This document shows positions 45,602 through 54,167 of a stretch of DNA of 64,000 nt, one piece after another (the first letter of the stretch is position 1; the number at the start of each line of letters is the position of its first letter). Below the pieces are notes generated by a model that was not told where the DNA came from, made no database searches, and saw only the letters and a list, made by a program, of their open reading frames with translations. The stretch is from NCBI RefSeq assembly GCF_011927955.1, contig NZ_JAATJN010000001.1, positions 2,232,001-2,296,000 on the forward strand. Reading direction: 5' to 3'. Made by a program: the position numbers and the translations under genes. This DNA comes from Brevibacterium marinum (GTDB lineage Bacteria; Actinomycetota; Actinomycetes; Actinomycetales; Brevibacteriaceae).

Positions 45602-48190
45602 ATGCGCGTCCCACTGAACTGGCTGGCCGACTACGTCGATCTCCCAGCCGAGACGGATCCCCATGCCCTGGCGGCCGAATTCGCCGCGATCGGACTCGAA
45701 GAAGAGGACTTCTTCGGACCCGAGATCACCGGGCCCCTCGTCGTCGGCCGGGTGCTCGAACTGACCAAGGAAGAGCACTCGAACGGCAAGACCGTCAACT
45801 GGTGCCGCGTCGACGTCGGAGACGACCACAATGAGGCTCTCGACGATCCGAAGGATCCGCAGCCCGGCCCGGAAGTGCCCAGCCGCGGCATCATCTGCGG
45901 AGCCCACAACTTCGTGCCCGGTGACCTCATCGTCGCCTGCCTGCCCGGAGCCGTCCTGCCCGGTGACTTCCAGATCGCTGCGCGCAAGACCTACGGACAC
46001 AAGTCCGATGGCATGATCTGCTCGGCCAAGGAGCTCGGCCTCGGGGAGGACCACACCGGCATCATCGTGCTGACCGACCTCGGCCTGACCGGGCAACCGG
46101 GGGACGACGCGATCGCCCTGCTCGGCCTCGACCAGGTCACCCTCGACGTCAATGTCACCCCCGACCGCGGCTACCAGCTGTCCATGCGCGGCATCGCCCG
46201 CGAATACGCGCAGATGAAGAGCCAGTCCTTCCACGACATCGGCAGCCCCACCGTCGCCGAGGTGAACGCCCCCACCGCTGACGGCTTCCCCGTCGTGGTC
46301 GAGGACTCCAACCCCATCGACGGCAAGGTCGGGTGTGACCAGTTCACCGCGTTGCAGGTGACCGGCATCGATCCGACCGCGACCACTCCGTTCTGGATGC
46401 AGCGCCGGCTGCAGCAGGCGGGCATGCGTCCCATCAGCTTGATCGTCGATGTCACGAACTACGTCATGCTTGAGCTCGGTCAGCCGCTGCACGCCTACGA
46501 CACGGCGCTGCTCGGCGAGGAGATCGTCGTCCGCCGCGCAGAGGCCGGTGAGAAGTTCACGACCCTCGACGACGTCGAACGCACACTGGATGCCGAGGAT
46601 CTCCTCATCACCGACCGCGGTGCTGTTGGTTCGGGCAGCACCGGTGGCAAGATCATCGGCCTCGCCGGAGTCATGGGCGGTGCGGCCGTCGAGGTCCACT
46701 CAGGAACGACCGACGTCGTCATCGAGTCCGCGCACTTCGACCCGATCTCCATCGCCCGGACCTCGCGGCGGCACAGACTGACTTCGGAGGCCTCGCGTCG
46801 TTTCGAACGTGGTGTCGACCCGAAGCTCGGACCAGTGGCCGCACGCCGCTGCGCCGACCTGCTCGTCGAACTCGCCGGGGGAACGCTGAGCCCGGCGACC
46901 ACCCAGGTGGGTGAGACACCGGAGCCCACGGTCATCGAACTCCCGGTCGAGCGTGTCGGCTCCCTCGTCGGCATCGACTACACCACCGCCGAGGTGACCG
47001 GACTGCTCGAAGGCATCGGTGCAGGCATCGACGTCATCGGCAAGGACCGTCTGGCCGTGACCGTGCCCAGTTGGCGTACGGACATCACCGCCGACGTCGA
47101 CCTCATCGAGGAAGTCGCCCGCACCGGCGGCTACGACCGGATCCCTTCGATCCAGCCGGCCGCTCGAGCCGGACAGGGACTGACCGAGGCACAGAAGACA
47201 CGTCGTCGGATCTCGAACCTTCTGGCCGCCGACGGTTTCACCGAGGTGCTGTCCTACCCGTTCACCTCGGACAAGCGCGATGATCAGCTGCGTCTCAACG
47301 CCGATGACGTCCGTCGCAAGCACATCCGTCTGGCGAATCCGATGTCCGAGGACCTGCCGCTCATGCGCACCACCCTGCTGGCGACCCTGGTCGAACTGGT
47401 GGTCCGCAACTTCGGTCGCGGCTCCAAGGACGTCGCCCTGTTCGAGGCGGGACTCGTGTCCACCTCGGCGGGACTGCCTGCCGGACCGGGGCCGCGCCAC
47501 CTGCCCGGCTACCATCCGAGCGATGCCGAGCTTGAGGACATCTACGCCTCGGTGCCGCACCAGCCTTACCACTATGCGGGCATCATCGCGGGCAATGCAG
47601 AACTCCCCGGGGTCTGGGGCAAGGGGCGAAATGCCGAGGCCGCCGACGTCATCGACACCGTCCGTCGGATCGCGGCGGTCAATGGGCTCGAGGTCACCGC
47701 CGAAGCCGACCAGATCGCACCCTGGCATCCGGGTCGTGCGGCGAAATTCGTCCTCGCCGACGGGCAGGAACTCGGTCATGCGGGTGAGCTCCACCCGAAG
47801 GTGTGCGAGAACCTCGGGTTGCCGGCCCGGACGGTCGCGTTCGAGATCGACTTCGACGCACTGCTGGTCCAGGAGGACCTGCGGACTTGGGCCGGCGCCC
47901 TGTCGACGTTCCCGGTCTCGCGTCAGGACGTGGCGCTCATCGTCGATGCGGATCTGCCCACGCAGACCCTGGCCGCGACCCTGCGTGAGGGCGCAGGTGA
48001 CGAGCTCGAACAGCTCGAGACATTCGACCTCTACACCGGCGACCAGCTGCCCGAGGGCAAGAAGTCCCTGGCGTTCCGCCTGACGTTCCGCGCTGCGGAT
48101 CGTACGCTCAAGGCTGATGAGGCCTCGGCGATGCGTGAGGCGGCGACGAAGCTGGCCGCCGAGCGCCACGGCGCCGAAGTAAGAAGCTGA
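45602..48190 (+). CDS. pheT: Phenylalanyl-tRNA synthetase beta subunit
   Basis: 862-residue partner of PheS in an alpha2-beta2 enzyme. Order: MRVPLNWLADYVDLP start, tRNA-binding OB fold (about 45-160), B3/B4 editing domain, B5 (VERVGSLVGIDY), class II-like core (LANPMSEDLPLMRTTLL), and FDX-ACB domain at the end (FPVSRQDVALIVD). A short piece resembling codons about 196-225 reappears at 51607-51711. Confidence 0.96.
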   Translation: MRVPLNWLADYVDLPAETDPHALAAEFAAIGLEEEDFFGPEITGPLVVGRVLELTKEEHSNGKTVNWCRVDVGDDHNEALDDPKDPQPGPEVPSRGIICGAHNFVPGDLIVACLPGAVLPGDFQIAARKTYGHKSDGMICSAKELGLGEDHTGIIVLTDLGLTGQPGDDAIALLGLDQVTLDVNVTPDRGYQLSMRGIAREYAQMKSQSFHDIGSPTVAEVNAPTADGFPVVVEDSNPIDGKVGCDQFTALQVTGIDPTATTPFWMQRRLQQAGMRPISLIVDVTNYVMLELGQPLHAYDTALLGEEIVVRRAEAGEKFTTLDDVERTLDAEDLLITDRGAVGSGSTGGKIIGLAGVMGGAAVEVHSGTTDVVIESAHFDPISIARTSRRHRLTSEASRRFERGVDPKLGPVAARRCADLLVELAGGTLSPATTQVGETPEPTVIELPVERVGSLVGIDYTTAEVTGLLEGIGAGIDVIGKDRLAVTVPSWRTDITADVDLIEEVARTGGYDRIPSIQPAARAGQGLTEAQKTRRRISNLLAADGFTEVLSYPFTSDKRDDQLRLNADDVRRKHIRLANPMSEDLPLMRTTLLATLVELVVRNFGRGSKDVALFEAGLVSTSAGLPAGPGPRHLPGYHPSDAELEDIYASVPHQPYHYAGIIAGNAELPGVWGKGRNAEAADVIDTVRRIAAVNGLEVTAEADQIAPWHPGRAAKFVLADGQELGHAGELHPKVCENLGLPARTVAFEIDFDALLVQEDLRTWAGALSTFPVSRQDVALIVDADLPTQTLAATLREGAGDELEQLETFDLYTGDQLPEGKKSLAFRLTFRAADRTLKADEASAMREAATKLAAERHGAEVRS

Positions 48191-48200
48191 GGAGGAACTG

Positions 48201-49082
48201 ATGAGCGAGAAGCTGCCTTACGGAACCAACCTGCCCACCGATTCGACGGCAGGGGAGGCCAACGCCGTGCCCGCCGAGACCATCGCCGTCATCACCGGAG
48301 GAGCCCGCGGCATCGGCCGCTACCTGTCCGAAGCGTTCGCGACGGCCGGCTACCATGTCGTCGTCACGGCCACCTCGGCGTCGAAGGCTGAGGAAGCGGC
48401 GGCGGAGATCGTCGACGCCACCGGGGGAGCGGTCACCGGGTTGGAGCTGCGCGCCGATGACATCGACTCGGTGTCAGCACTGCGAAGGGCGATCGCCGCA
48501 CTCGAATCCGAAAGCGGACGTCGCCTGCAAGTGCTCATCAACAACGCCGGCCGCATCGAGTCGACAGAAGGACCGCTGTGGGAGGCCGATCCCGAGAGCA
48601 TCAAGAGTGTCGTCGACGCCAATGTGCTCGGTGTCGCACTGATGATCAATTCCTTCGCTCCAGTGCTCATCGACAACGCCGAGGCGACCGGTGGTCCCAG
48701 CCGCATCATCGACCTCAACTCGGGCTCGGGTGCGCAGGGCACGCCGGCCTACGCGGTGTACTCGGCATCGAAGGCGTCCCTGTTCCGCCTCGCCGACTCT
48801 GTTGTCCACTTCGGCCACGATAAGGGCCTGCGGATTTTCGAGATGGCGCCCGGTGTCGTCGAGACGGCGATGACGAAGTCGATGCCCGTCCACGACTTCC
48901 GCGGCGAAGGAGATTGGACTTCACCGGAACAGGTCACCGATCTGGCGTTGGCCTTGTCCTCGGGGACGCTCGATGTGTTCACCGGACGGTATGTGCGCGC
49001 GGGGGCCGACAGCAAAGAGTCCCTGCTCGATGAGGTGGGCGCTGGGTTGGACAAGTCGAATCGACGGCTTGTGCTGGGATAA
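48201..49082 (+). CDS. Short-chain dehydrogenase/reductase
   Basis: 293 residues. Cofactor loop VITGGARGIGRYL near residue 32, NNAGRIEST near 115, and catalytic YAVYSASKAS near 190. About 25 residues precede the Rossmann fold. It starts 10 bp after pheT with a GGAGGAA ribosome-binding site but shares no pathway with it. Substrate unknown. Confidence 0.88.
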   Translation: MSEKLPYGTNLPTDSTAGEANAVPAETIAVITGGARGIGRYLSEAFATAGYHVVVTATSASKAEEAAAEIVDATGGAVTGLELRADDIDSVSALRRAIAALESESGRRLQVLINNAGRIESTEGPLWEADPESIKSVVDANVLGVALMINSFAPVLIDNAEATGGPSRIIDLNSGSGAQGTPAYAVYSASKASLFRLADSVVHFGHDKGLRIFEMAPGVVETAMTKSMPVHDFRGEGDWTSPEQVTDLALALSSGTLDVFTGRYVRAGADSKESLLDEVGAGLDKSNRRLVLG

Positions 49083-49312
49083 GTTGCGGACCTTGCACCC
49101 GGACTGATGATGACGCCCAACTCGCGTTCGATGAAGTGACGTCTGACGAGGCTACAGTGTCCACCGTTATACGCAAAGCCTTGTTGAAGCCGTTGCGTGG
49201 TGCACCCGAAGCGAGGTTCGTATAGAGACTGCGGAGCTGGCCCGTGATCCCTGCGATCGTGCAGATGCGGTGCGGGTCGTCAGTCCGCTGACAGAAGCGG
49301 ACGGTCGGCGCT
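49083..49312. other. Intergenic stretch at the left edge of the accessory island
   Basis: No gene recognised. The stretch marks the change from the pheST-SDR block to the AT-richer ATPase locus. Integration-site signals such as a tRNA end are not visible. Confidence 0.5.
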
Positions 49313-49380
49313 GTTAAAGTTAACCAGACGCTCGGCCGCTGTTAATATTAACAAGAAGCCCACGCTCTGTTAATATTAAC
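49313..49380. promoter_or_regulatory. Three palindromic boxes phased at 28 bp
   Basis: GTTAAAGTTAAC (49313-49324), GTTAATATTAAC (49341-49352) and GTTAATATTAAC (49369-49380). Boxes 2 and 3 are identical perfect palindromes; each is preceded by CT. Centres are exactly 28 bp apart. The last box ends 3 bp before the GTG of the ATPase gene, leaving no room for a ribosome-binding site. Confidence 0.9.
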
Positions 49381-49383
49381 AAC

Positions 49384-50622
49384 GTGCGTACCTCGACGAA
49401 TTGCCCATTCAGTCCCCATGCCGATGTAGTACCTCCCGTGTGGGCCGGACGCGAGGATCAGCTTCGAGATTGGAGTGACGTCGTTAGGCCGCGGCGGCTT
49501 GCTGGCCTGCCCGAGCGAGGACGCACTATCCTTGGCGAACCTGGTCTCGGCAAGTCGAGCCTTCTTTCAAAGATCGCAGGCGACGCAGCCAACCACGGCG
49601 ACTGGGTTACCAAGCAACTGCGTATCCCTTCTAAGTCCGATCCGCTGAAGGTCGTCGCCGCCGCTGTCCTCAAGCTTGCGGACATGGCTGGATTGTCGAC
49701 AGCACGAGAGAAGCGCCTCGGCGATCTGATTGCGCGTGTCTCGCAGATCTCCATCAAAGGGTATGGGCTGAGTCTTCGCGAGGCTGATGGACCTGAGCCG
49801 TTTACCTCTCTCACCGAACTGTTAGTCGAGATAGGCATGGCCGCAATTCACCAGGGCGACGTGGTGGTACTGATTCACATTGACGAGGTGCAGAACATCA
49901 CGGATGAGCATATGCTCTCGCAGTTGCTCATTGCTCTCGGAGATGCGATGTCTCATGAGATTCAAGTTGAGGCGCCAGGCGGGTACCTCGTCGGCCGCCT
50001 CCTGCCGATCTCCGTATATCTCACGGGCTTGCCCGACTTCGCTGACATGAGCTCGGCCCGACGCGGCGCCACCTTTGCTAGGCGTTTCGCAACGACGACT
50101 CTTGAGACGTTCGGTGACGATGACCTTGAAGCAGCGCTGCAGCCCTTCGTCCTCTCAGGATGGGAAGTCCCCGGCGAGCTCGGCGGGAGACGTCTCGTGA
50201 CAATGGAGCCGGGTGCTCGAGATGGAATCCTCGAACTGTGCAAGGGTGAGCCGTTTCTCTTCCAGCTTGCTGGTGAGAAGGCCTGGTATGCCGGAAGCAC
50301 TGATGTGATAACCCGAGAGCAGGTAATCACAGGATGGAAGCAGTCAGCCCGCGACGAGGCGGCAGGACATGTAGAGCGAATTCTCGAACGTCTTCCAGGC
50401 AGGGAACGGCAACTACTCGACGCCATGATCGGACTGCCGGATGAAGACCGAAGTTTGAAGAACATCGCACACGCTATGGGGCTTGAGAGTTCAAGCCAGA
50501 TTGGCCCCATTGCGCAGCGCCTAGATACGAATCGAAAGATCATCGCGCGCGGACGCCTCTACAGTTTCCGCAACCGTGCGATTGAGGCATACCTTTCAAG
50601 CGACTGGCCAAACGTAGGGTAA
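49384..50622 (+). CDS. AAA+ / STAND-like ATPase with C-terminal winged helix
   Basis: 412 residues. The N-terminus (NCPFSPHADVVPPVWAGREDQL) leads to Walker A GEPGLGKSSLL near 55 and Walker B VVVLIHIDEVQNI near 163. The C-terminal third (VERILERLPGRERQLLDAMIG, SLKNIAHAMGLESSSQIGPI, GRLYSFRNRAIEAYL) looks like a winged helix-turn-helix. The order recalls Orc1/Cdc6-like and other AAA-wHTH proteins. No partner gene is adjacent. GTG 49384 is probably leaderless. Function unknown; autoregulation through the upstream boxes is inferred. Confidence 0.8.
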   Translation: MRTSTNCPFSPHADVVPPVWAGREDQLRDWSDVVRPRRLAGLPERGRTILGEPGLGKSSLLSKIAGDAANHGDWVTKQLRIPSKSDPLKVVAAAVLKLADMAGLSTAREKRLGDLIARVSQISIKGYGLSLREADGPEPFTSLTELLVEIGMAAIHQGDVVVLIHIDEVQNITDEHMLSQLLIALGDAMSHEIQVEAPGGYLVGRLLPISVYLTGLPDFADMSSARRGATFARRFATTTLETFGDDDLEAALQPFVLSGWEVPGELGGRRLVTMEPGARDGILELCKGEPFLFQLAGEKAWYAGSTDVITREQVITGWKQSARDEAAGHVERILERLPGRERQLLDAMIGLPDEDRSLKNIAHAMGLESSSQIGPIAQRLDTNRKIIARGRLYSFRNRAIEAYLSSDWPNVG

Positions 50623-50790
50623 AGGGCTGATGCAGGTTCCGGAGACCGCAATCTCGCAGGCACCGCAGCCTGACGATCCAATAAGAGTCTCAAGCCCGGA
50701 TGGCTCGGTAGACACCAAGAGACCAGATCCGGTCACAGTATCCTGATGTCCCAATTCGGGAGTACCACGGCTATGGTGTCGTCCGGACCG

Positions 50791-51091
50791 TGGGCCTCAT
50801 TCCCCACGCGATGCAGTACGGGCCGCAGCATCGATCATCGCCGAGAGCTTCCCGACGAACCACCGCTACACCGGTGCTGGCCTGGGCTACCAGCTCTCGT
50901 CGATCATCGCCGGTGGGCCGGCGGCGCTGGTCGCAACGTGGCTCATCCATCAGTTCGGCACCGGCTATGCAGCTTCGGTGTACATCCGCATTTCCGCGGT
51001 GATCACATTGATCGCGTTGAAGCTGCTCAAGGATCGCTCACGCAGCGACATCACGAAGGACGAGACCTATGAACGAGGGATCAGTCACTGA
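50791..51091 (+). pseudogene. MFS transporter C-terminal fragment, copy 1
   Basis: Encodes the end of an MHS-type major facilitator (SIIAESFPTN, RYTGAGLGYQLSSIIAGGPA, VITLIALKLLKDRSR). No start, and a one-base deletion after CCGCAG shifts the frame relative to copy 2. Bases 50791-51056 are a near-identical direct repeat of 53451-53717. Confidence 0.88.
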
Positions 51092-51313
51092 GCCGTCTGC
51101 ATCCTGTCTGAACGCGCAACCTCCAGAGCCGTCGAGCCATCCAGTCGGACCCGACGGCATTGCGATGGCTGTATAGTGCCCCGACTGCAGTCGAGGACTA
51201 TGGTTGACTCCTGAAGTCGAAATTCAGTGAGGCCCTCGGCAAATACTTGACGATGACCGCGGCAGCAGTGGTGATCGTCAGACACCGGATGAGGTCCTGA
51301 TCGAGTACCATCA
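51092..51313. other. Unassigned island sequence
   Basis: No coding frame or family was recognised between the MFS and LysR fragments. Confidence 0.4.
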
Positions 51314-51602
51314 TCACAGGTCACCCGCCTGAGGCGCAGTCGTGTCTTCCACGTCGAACACATCCTCGACCTCGGACGCCGTTCTCAGCCCTTTGGGGAT
51401 CATTGCGGTGACTCGGCGCGCACCAGCCTCGTCGAGAATGATCGGATCGATGCCGACCACTTGAGAATGGCGGCGGGTGCTGCCCGGCAGAAGTGCAACG
51501 CCCAGTCCGTTGGAGACGAGCGACTGGATTGCACCCGGCTTACCCGTGATGTGTCGCGTGCGTGGTTCGAAACCAGCACGTCGGCACAGTCGCTCGGAGG
51601 TA
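51314..51602 (-). pseudogene. C-terminal fragment of a LysR-type regulator
   Basis: The minus strand reads SERLCRRAGFEPRTRHITG, GAIQSLVSNGLGVALLPGS and GARRVTAM, nearly the same as the end of the LysR gene at 54168-55192. It lacks the DNA-binding domain and start. It is cut abruptly near 51602, where a pheT-like piece begins. Confidence 0.82.
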
Positions 51603-51606
51603 GAAC

Positions 51607-51711
51607 GGCATCGCCCGCGAGTACGCGCAGATGAAGGGACAGTCCTTCACCAATATAGGCAACCGTCCCGTCGTCGAGGTCGCCTCGCCGCTTTCGGCAC
51701 CTACAGGCTGA
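51607..51711 (+). pseudogene. Short pheT-like fragment
   Basis: GIAREYAQMKGQSFTNIG corresponds to GIAREYAQMKSQSFHDIG inside pheT (46189-46242). Similarity continues for about 80 bp, then fades. No start; 35 codons to a stop. Confidence 0.72.
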
Positions 51712-52041
51712 AAGAGATGAAGCACAAGCGCTGACAAGGCCGTCTGCATCTTCTGGAAAATATTCGATTCTTGGCGGTGATTCTGGGACGAGCAGACGGA
51801 GCATTGCGCCCCGCTATTTGATACTACCCATATCGGAGCCCCAGGACGGACACCGGCTCTCTGCGTAATCGGCCTGACATCGTCCGATCGTGCATCTCCG
51901 CACAAGTTCATCCGCATCGCCATGCTCAGCGATGCGGATGAACACTATAGATCGCGTCCCATCAAAGCAGAAGTGCCTGTCATAGGAAGGTAAACGCCCT
52001 ACACAACGGCGGATAGATCCATCACACAGTTGCTGTCCGAG
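51712..52041. other. Non-coding island sequence downstream of the bacteriocin-like pair
   Basis: No convincing gene. It contains one strong hairpin (51906-51943), annotated separately. Confidence 0.5.
51906..51943 (-). terminator. Terminator hairpin for the minus-strand bacteriocin-like unit
   Basis: GTTCATCCGCATCGC (51906-51920) and its exact complement (51929-51943) form a 15-bp perfect stem with an 8-nt loop. On the minus strand TTGTG follows. It lies about 100 bp after the small membrane protein gene. Confidence 0.75.
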
Positions 52042-52230
52042 CTATTTGGACTGCCGTCGCGCCAGGATCAATCCTGACCCAAACATGACGGCAATGCCGA
52101 AGATCACCCAAGTGGCCCAGGCTCGCCCGGATGAGACATTGTCGAACAGGCCCGGAAGCAACAAGATGAAGATACCTGAAAACACTGCAAGACCAGCTAT
52201 GAGACCAGCCAGCGCATACGGCTTTGACAT
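52042..52230 (-). CDS. 62-residue two-helix membrane protein, candidate immunity protein
   Basis: Two membrane helices (about 6-29 and 39-58) joined by a short loop (NVSSGRAWAT), with a basic ARRQSK tail. GTGAGG precedes the ATG, 13 bp after the stop of the secreted cysteine-rich protein, so the two are co-transcribed and probably coupled. Size, topology and position are those of bacteriocin immunity proteins, but no family signature is recognised. Confidence 0.75.
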   Translation of the reverse strand: MSKPYALAGLIAGLAVFSGIFILLLPGLFDNVSSGRAWATWVIFGIAVMFGSGLILARRQSK

Positions 52231-52243
52231 GTCAACCTCACTA

Positions 52244-53014
52244 TCAGTTGAAGCAGCTGGCTACCGCTGTCACGGACGCACCACCCACAGTCGCGTACGC
52301 GCCAATGCATGCGACGCAAACAGGAATAGTCACACCAGTTTCGCTAGCAGCACAAGCACCTGCACATGCGCCAACAATCAAATACCCCACAGTACCAGAC
52401 ACGCCCAGGACGCTCGCTACACAAGCTACCTTATCTCCGGTGCTCTTCTGACTGGCGACCTCTCCCGGGGCTCCCTGCTTGCTCTCTTGGCTGATCTGAG
52501 AGTCGGTCTTGTAAGGAATATCGGTGTCGCGATCTTCAGTTACCTTACCGTTCTCGTACTTGGCAAGGTGAAATTTCCCCTCGGCGCCATGAGTATAGAG
52601 GACTTCACTATAATTGACCCTATTTCCATCATCATCAAATAACACGGTCAGGTTGCTTGTTGTAGCGTATTTTCCGTCAACTGGGATGGTGACCGAGGTG
52701 AATTGATCGTCACCGGAAGACACTTTGTAGACTTTGCCTTTGCCGAAATCCAGTTCCGATGAACCCGCGCGACTATTGAAGGTTCCATCGTCAACACCAT
52801 TAGAGACGGTCCGGATAAGTCCTTCAGCGCTATTGCCGGTTATCTGCTTCATGTTCGTGGAGTTCCGACTGGACTCGGCCTTGGAGCAACTTCCCTGCTC
52901 GGCAACTGCACTGTCTGTCGATGCTTGCGCAGGTCCCACCACAGCCCCGAGACTACCCGCAGTCAGGGCCGCAGTGGCCACTACAGTCGCCAACTTTTTA
53001 CCAATGATACGCAT
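52244..53014 (-). CDS. Secreted cysteine-rich protein with halocin C8-like C-terminus
   Basis: 256 residues. A Sec signal peptide (basic MRIIGKK, hydrophobic core, cleavage after AQA near residue 31) precedes a Ser/Asp/Lys-rich middle domain (about 32-190) and a hydrophobic Gly/Ala-rich tail of about 60 residues with six Cys (GACAGACAAS, GVTIPVCVACIGAY, ASCFN). The tail resembles halocin C8-like peptides released from a larger precursor. GAGGAG lies 5 nt before the ATG. Codons are more AT-rich than neighbours, suggesting transfer. Antimicrobial function is inferred. Confidence 0.75.
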   Translation of the reverse strand: MRIIGKKLATVVATAALTAGSLGAVVGPAQASTDSAVAEQGSCSKAESSRNSTNMKQITGNSAEGLIRTVSNGVDDGTFNSRAGSSELDFGKGKVYKVSSGDDQFTSVTIPVDGKYATTSNLTVLFDDDGNRVNYSEVLYTHGAEGKFHLAKYENGKVTEDRDTDIPYKTDSQISQESKQGAPGEVASQKSTGDKVACVASVLGVSGTVGYLIVGACAGACAASETGVTIPVCVACIGAYATVGGASVTAVASCFN

Positions 53015-53218
53015 CTATACTCCTCAGGATAAATGTATATCGATTCATTTGGACACGATCACAATACATTCCATAATCAGCCTCGTTGTATAAGTATTAT
53101 CACGATTCGATAACGGCAATTTAGCGATATTGTCACATATTGCATTAGGCCCGTCGCCTAATGGGAGTTGGAGAGAACCAGCAAGGCCTTCCTGTAACGT
53201 GTCTTCGTCCTGTCGTAT

Positions 53219-53740
53219 ATGACCTCCGGCGAACATGGGTATGACTACTCGTACAACTTCGTCCTCATCGGCACACTTATCGCAGCAGCTGTCGAGCTTG
53301 TCCTGGTTCCAGTATTCGGGATGTACTCCGACACGATCGGGCGGAAGAAGGTCTACGCCTGGGGCGCAGCAGTCATGGGAGTGTGGGGCTTCATCTACTT
53401 CGCACTCCTCGACAGCGGAGTCACCTGGCTCGCGTTCGTCGCGCTCTGCTTGGGTCTCATTCCTCACGCGATGCATTATGGACCGTAGGCATCGATCATC
53501 GCCGAGAGCTTCCCGACGAACCTCCGCTACACCGGTGCTGGCCTGGGCTACCAGCTCTCGTCGATCATCGCCGGTGGGCCGGCGGCGCTGGTCGCAACGT
53601 GGCTCATCCATCAGTTCGGCACCGGCTATGCAGTTTCGGTGTACATCCGCATTTCCGCGGTGATCACATTGATCGCGTTGAAGCTGCTCAAGGATCGCTC
53701 ACGCAGCGACATCACCGACGATCGCACGTATCTAGAGAGG
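53219..53740 (+). pseudogene. MFS transporter fragment, copy 2
   Basis: Encodes the middle and end of an MHS-type transporter (FVLIGTLIAAAVELVLVPVF, GMYSDTIGRKKVYAWG, GLIPHAMHYGP), then an in-frame TAG at 53486-53488 where copy 1 has CAG, then continues in frame (ASIIAESFPTNLRYTG). The start is missing. The tail diverges after 53717. Confidence 0.88.
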
Positions 53741-53769
53741 TACTCACACCGGAGAGCCTCCCCGTGGCG

Positions 53770-54053
53770 TCAGACGGTAGCGAGTTCCTCCGGAATCACG
53801 CACTCCACAATCGCTGCAACGTGAGCATCCACCGAATCGATGGCCGGCAGGGGAGCGGTCTCCGGTGGAACCAGCAACCCGATCTCAGTGCATGACAGTG
53901 TCACGGCATCTGCTCCTCGAGGCGCTCGGTGTAGAAGCCGTCACACATCGTCCACTTCGTGCCGAGCACCGCCAGGGTCGAATATTCCCGATCGCGAACC
54001 ATCGTGGTGATCGAGTCGACGATGTGGATGACCGGCACGTCGACCGAGCGCAT
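53770..54053 (-). pseudogene. Aspartate/glutamate racemase-family remnant
   Basis: On the minus strand VDVPVIHIVDSITTMV and LAVLGTKWTMCDGFYTERL match the middle of Asp/Glu/hydantoin racemases. After a stop at 53901-53903 a second frame gives SCTEIGLLVPPE, the later catalytic Cys block. Roughly 70-100 residues between the two are missing and the first third is lost. Clearly decayed. Confidence 0.75.
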
Positions 54054-54167
54054 AGTTCGTCTCCTCGTTCCGCAAAACTGTCGTCAATTGTTGTCACCAC
54101 TAAGTCTGGTCCGAGTCGACGAGACCCGGTAGACCCAGATCCCTTTGCTCTGGAATAACCTGGACTT

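Noticed and set aside
51540..51923. 127-codon minus-strand frame
   Set aside because: It crosses the LysR and pheT scraps in the wrong frame and shows no family similarity.
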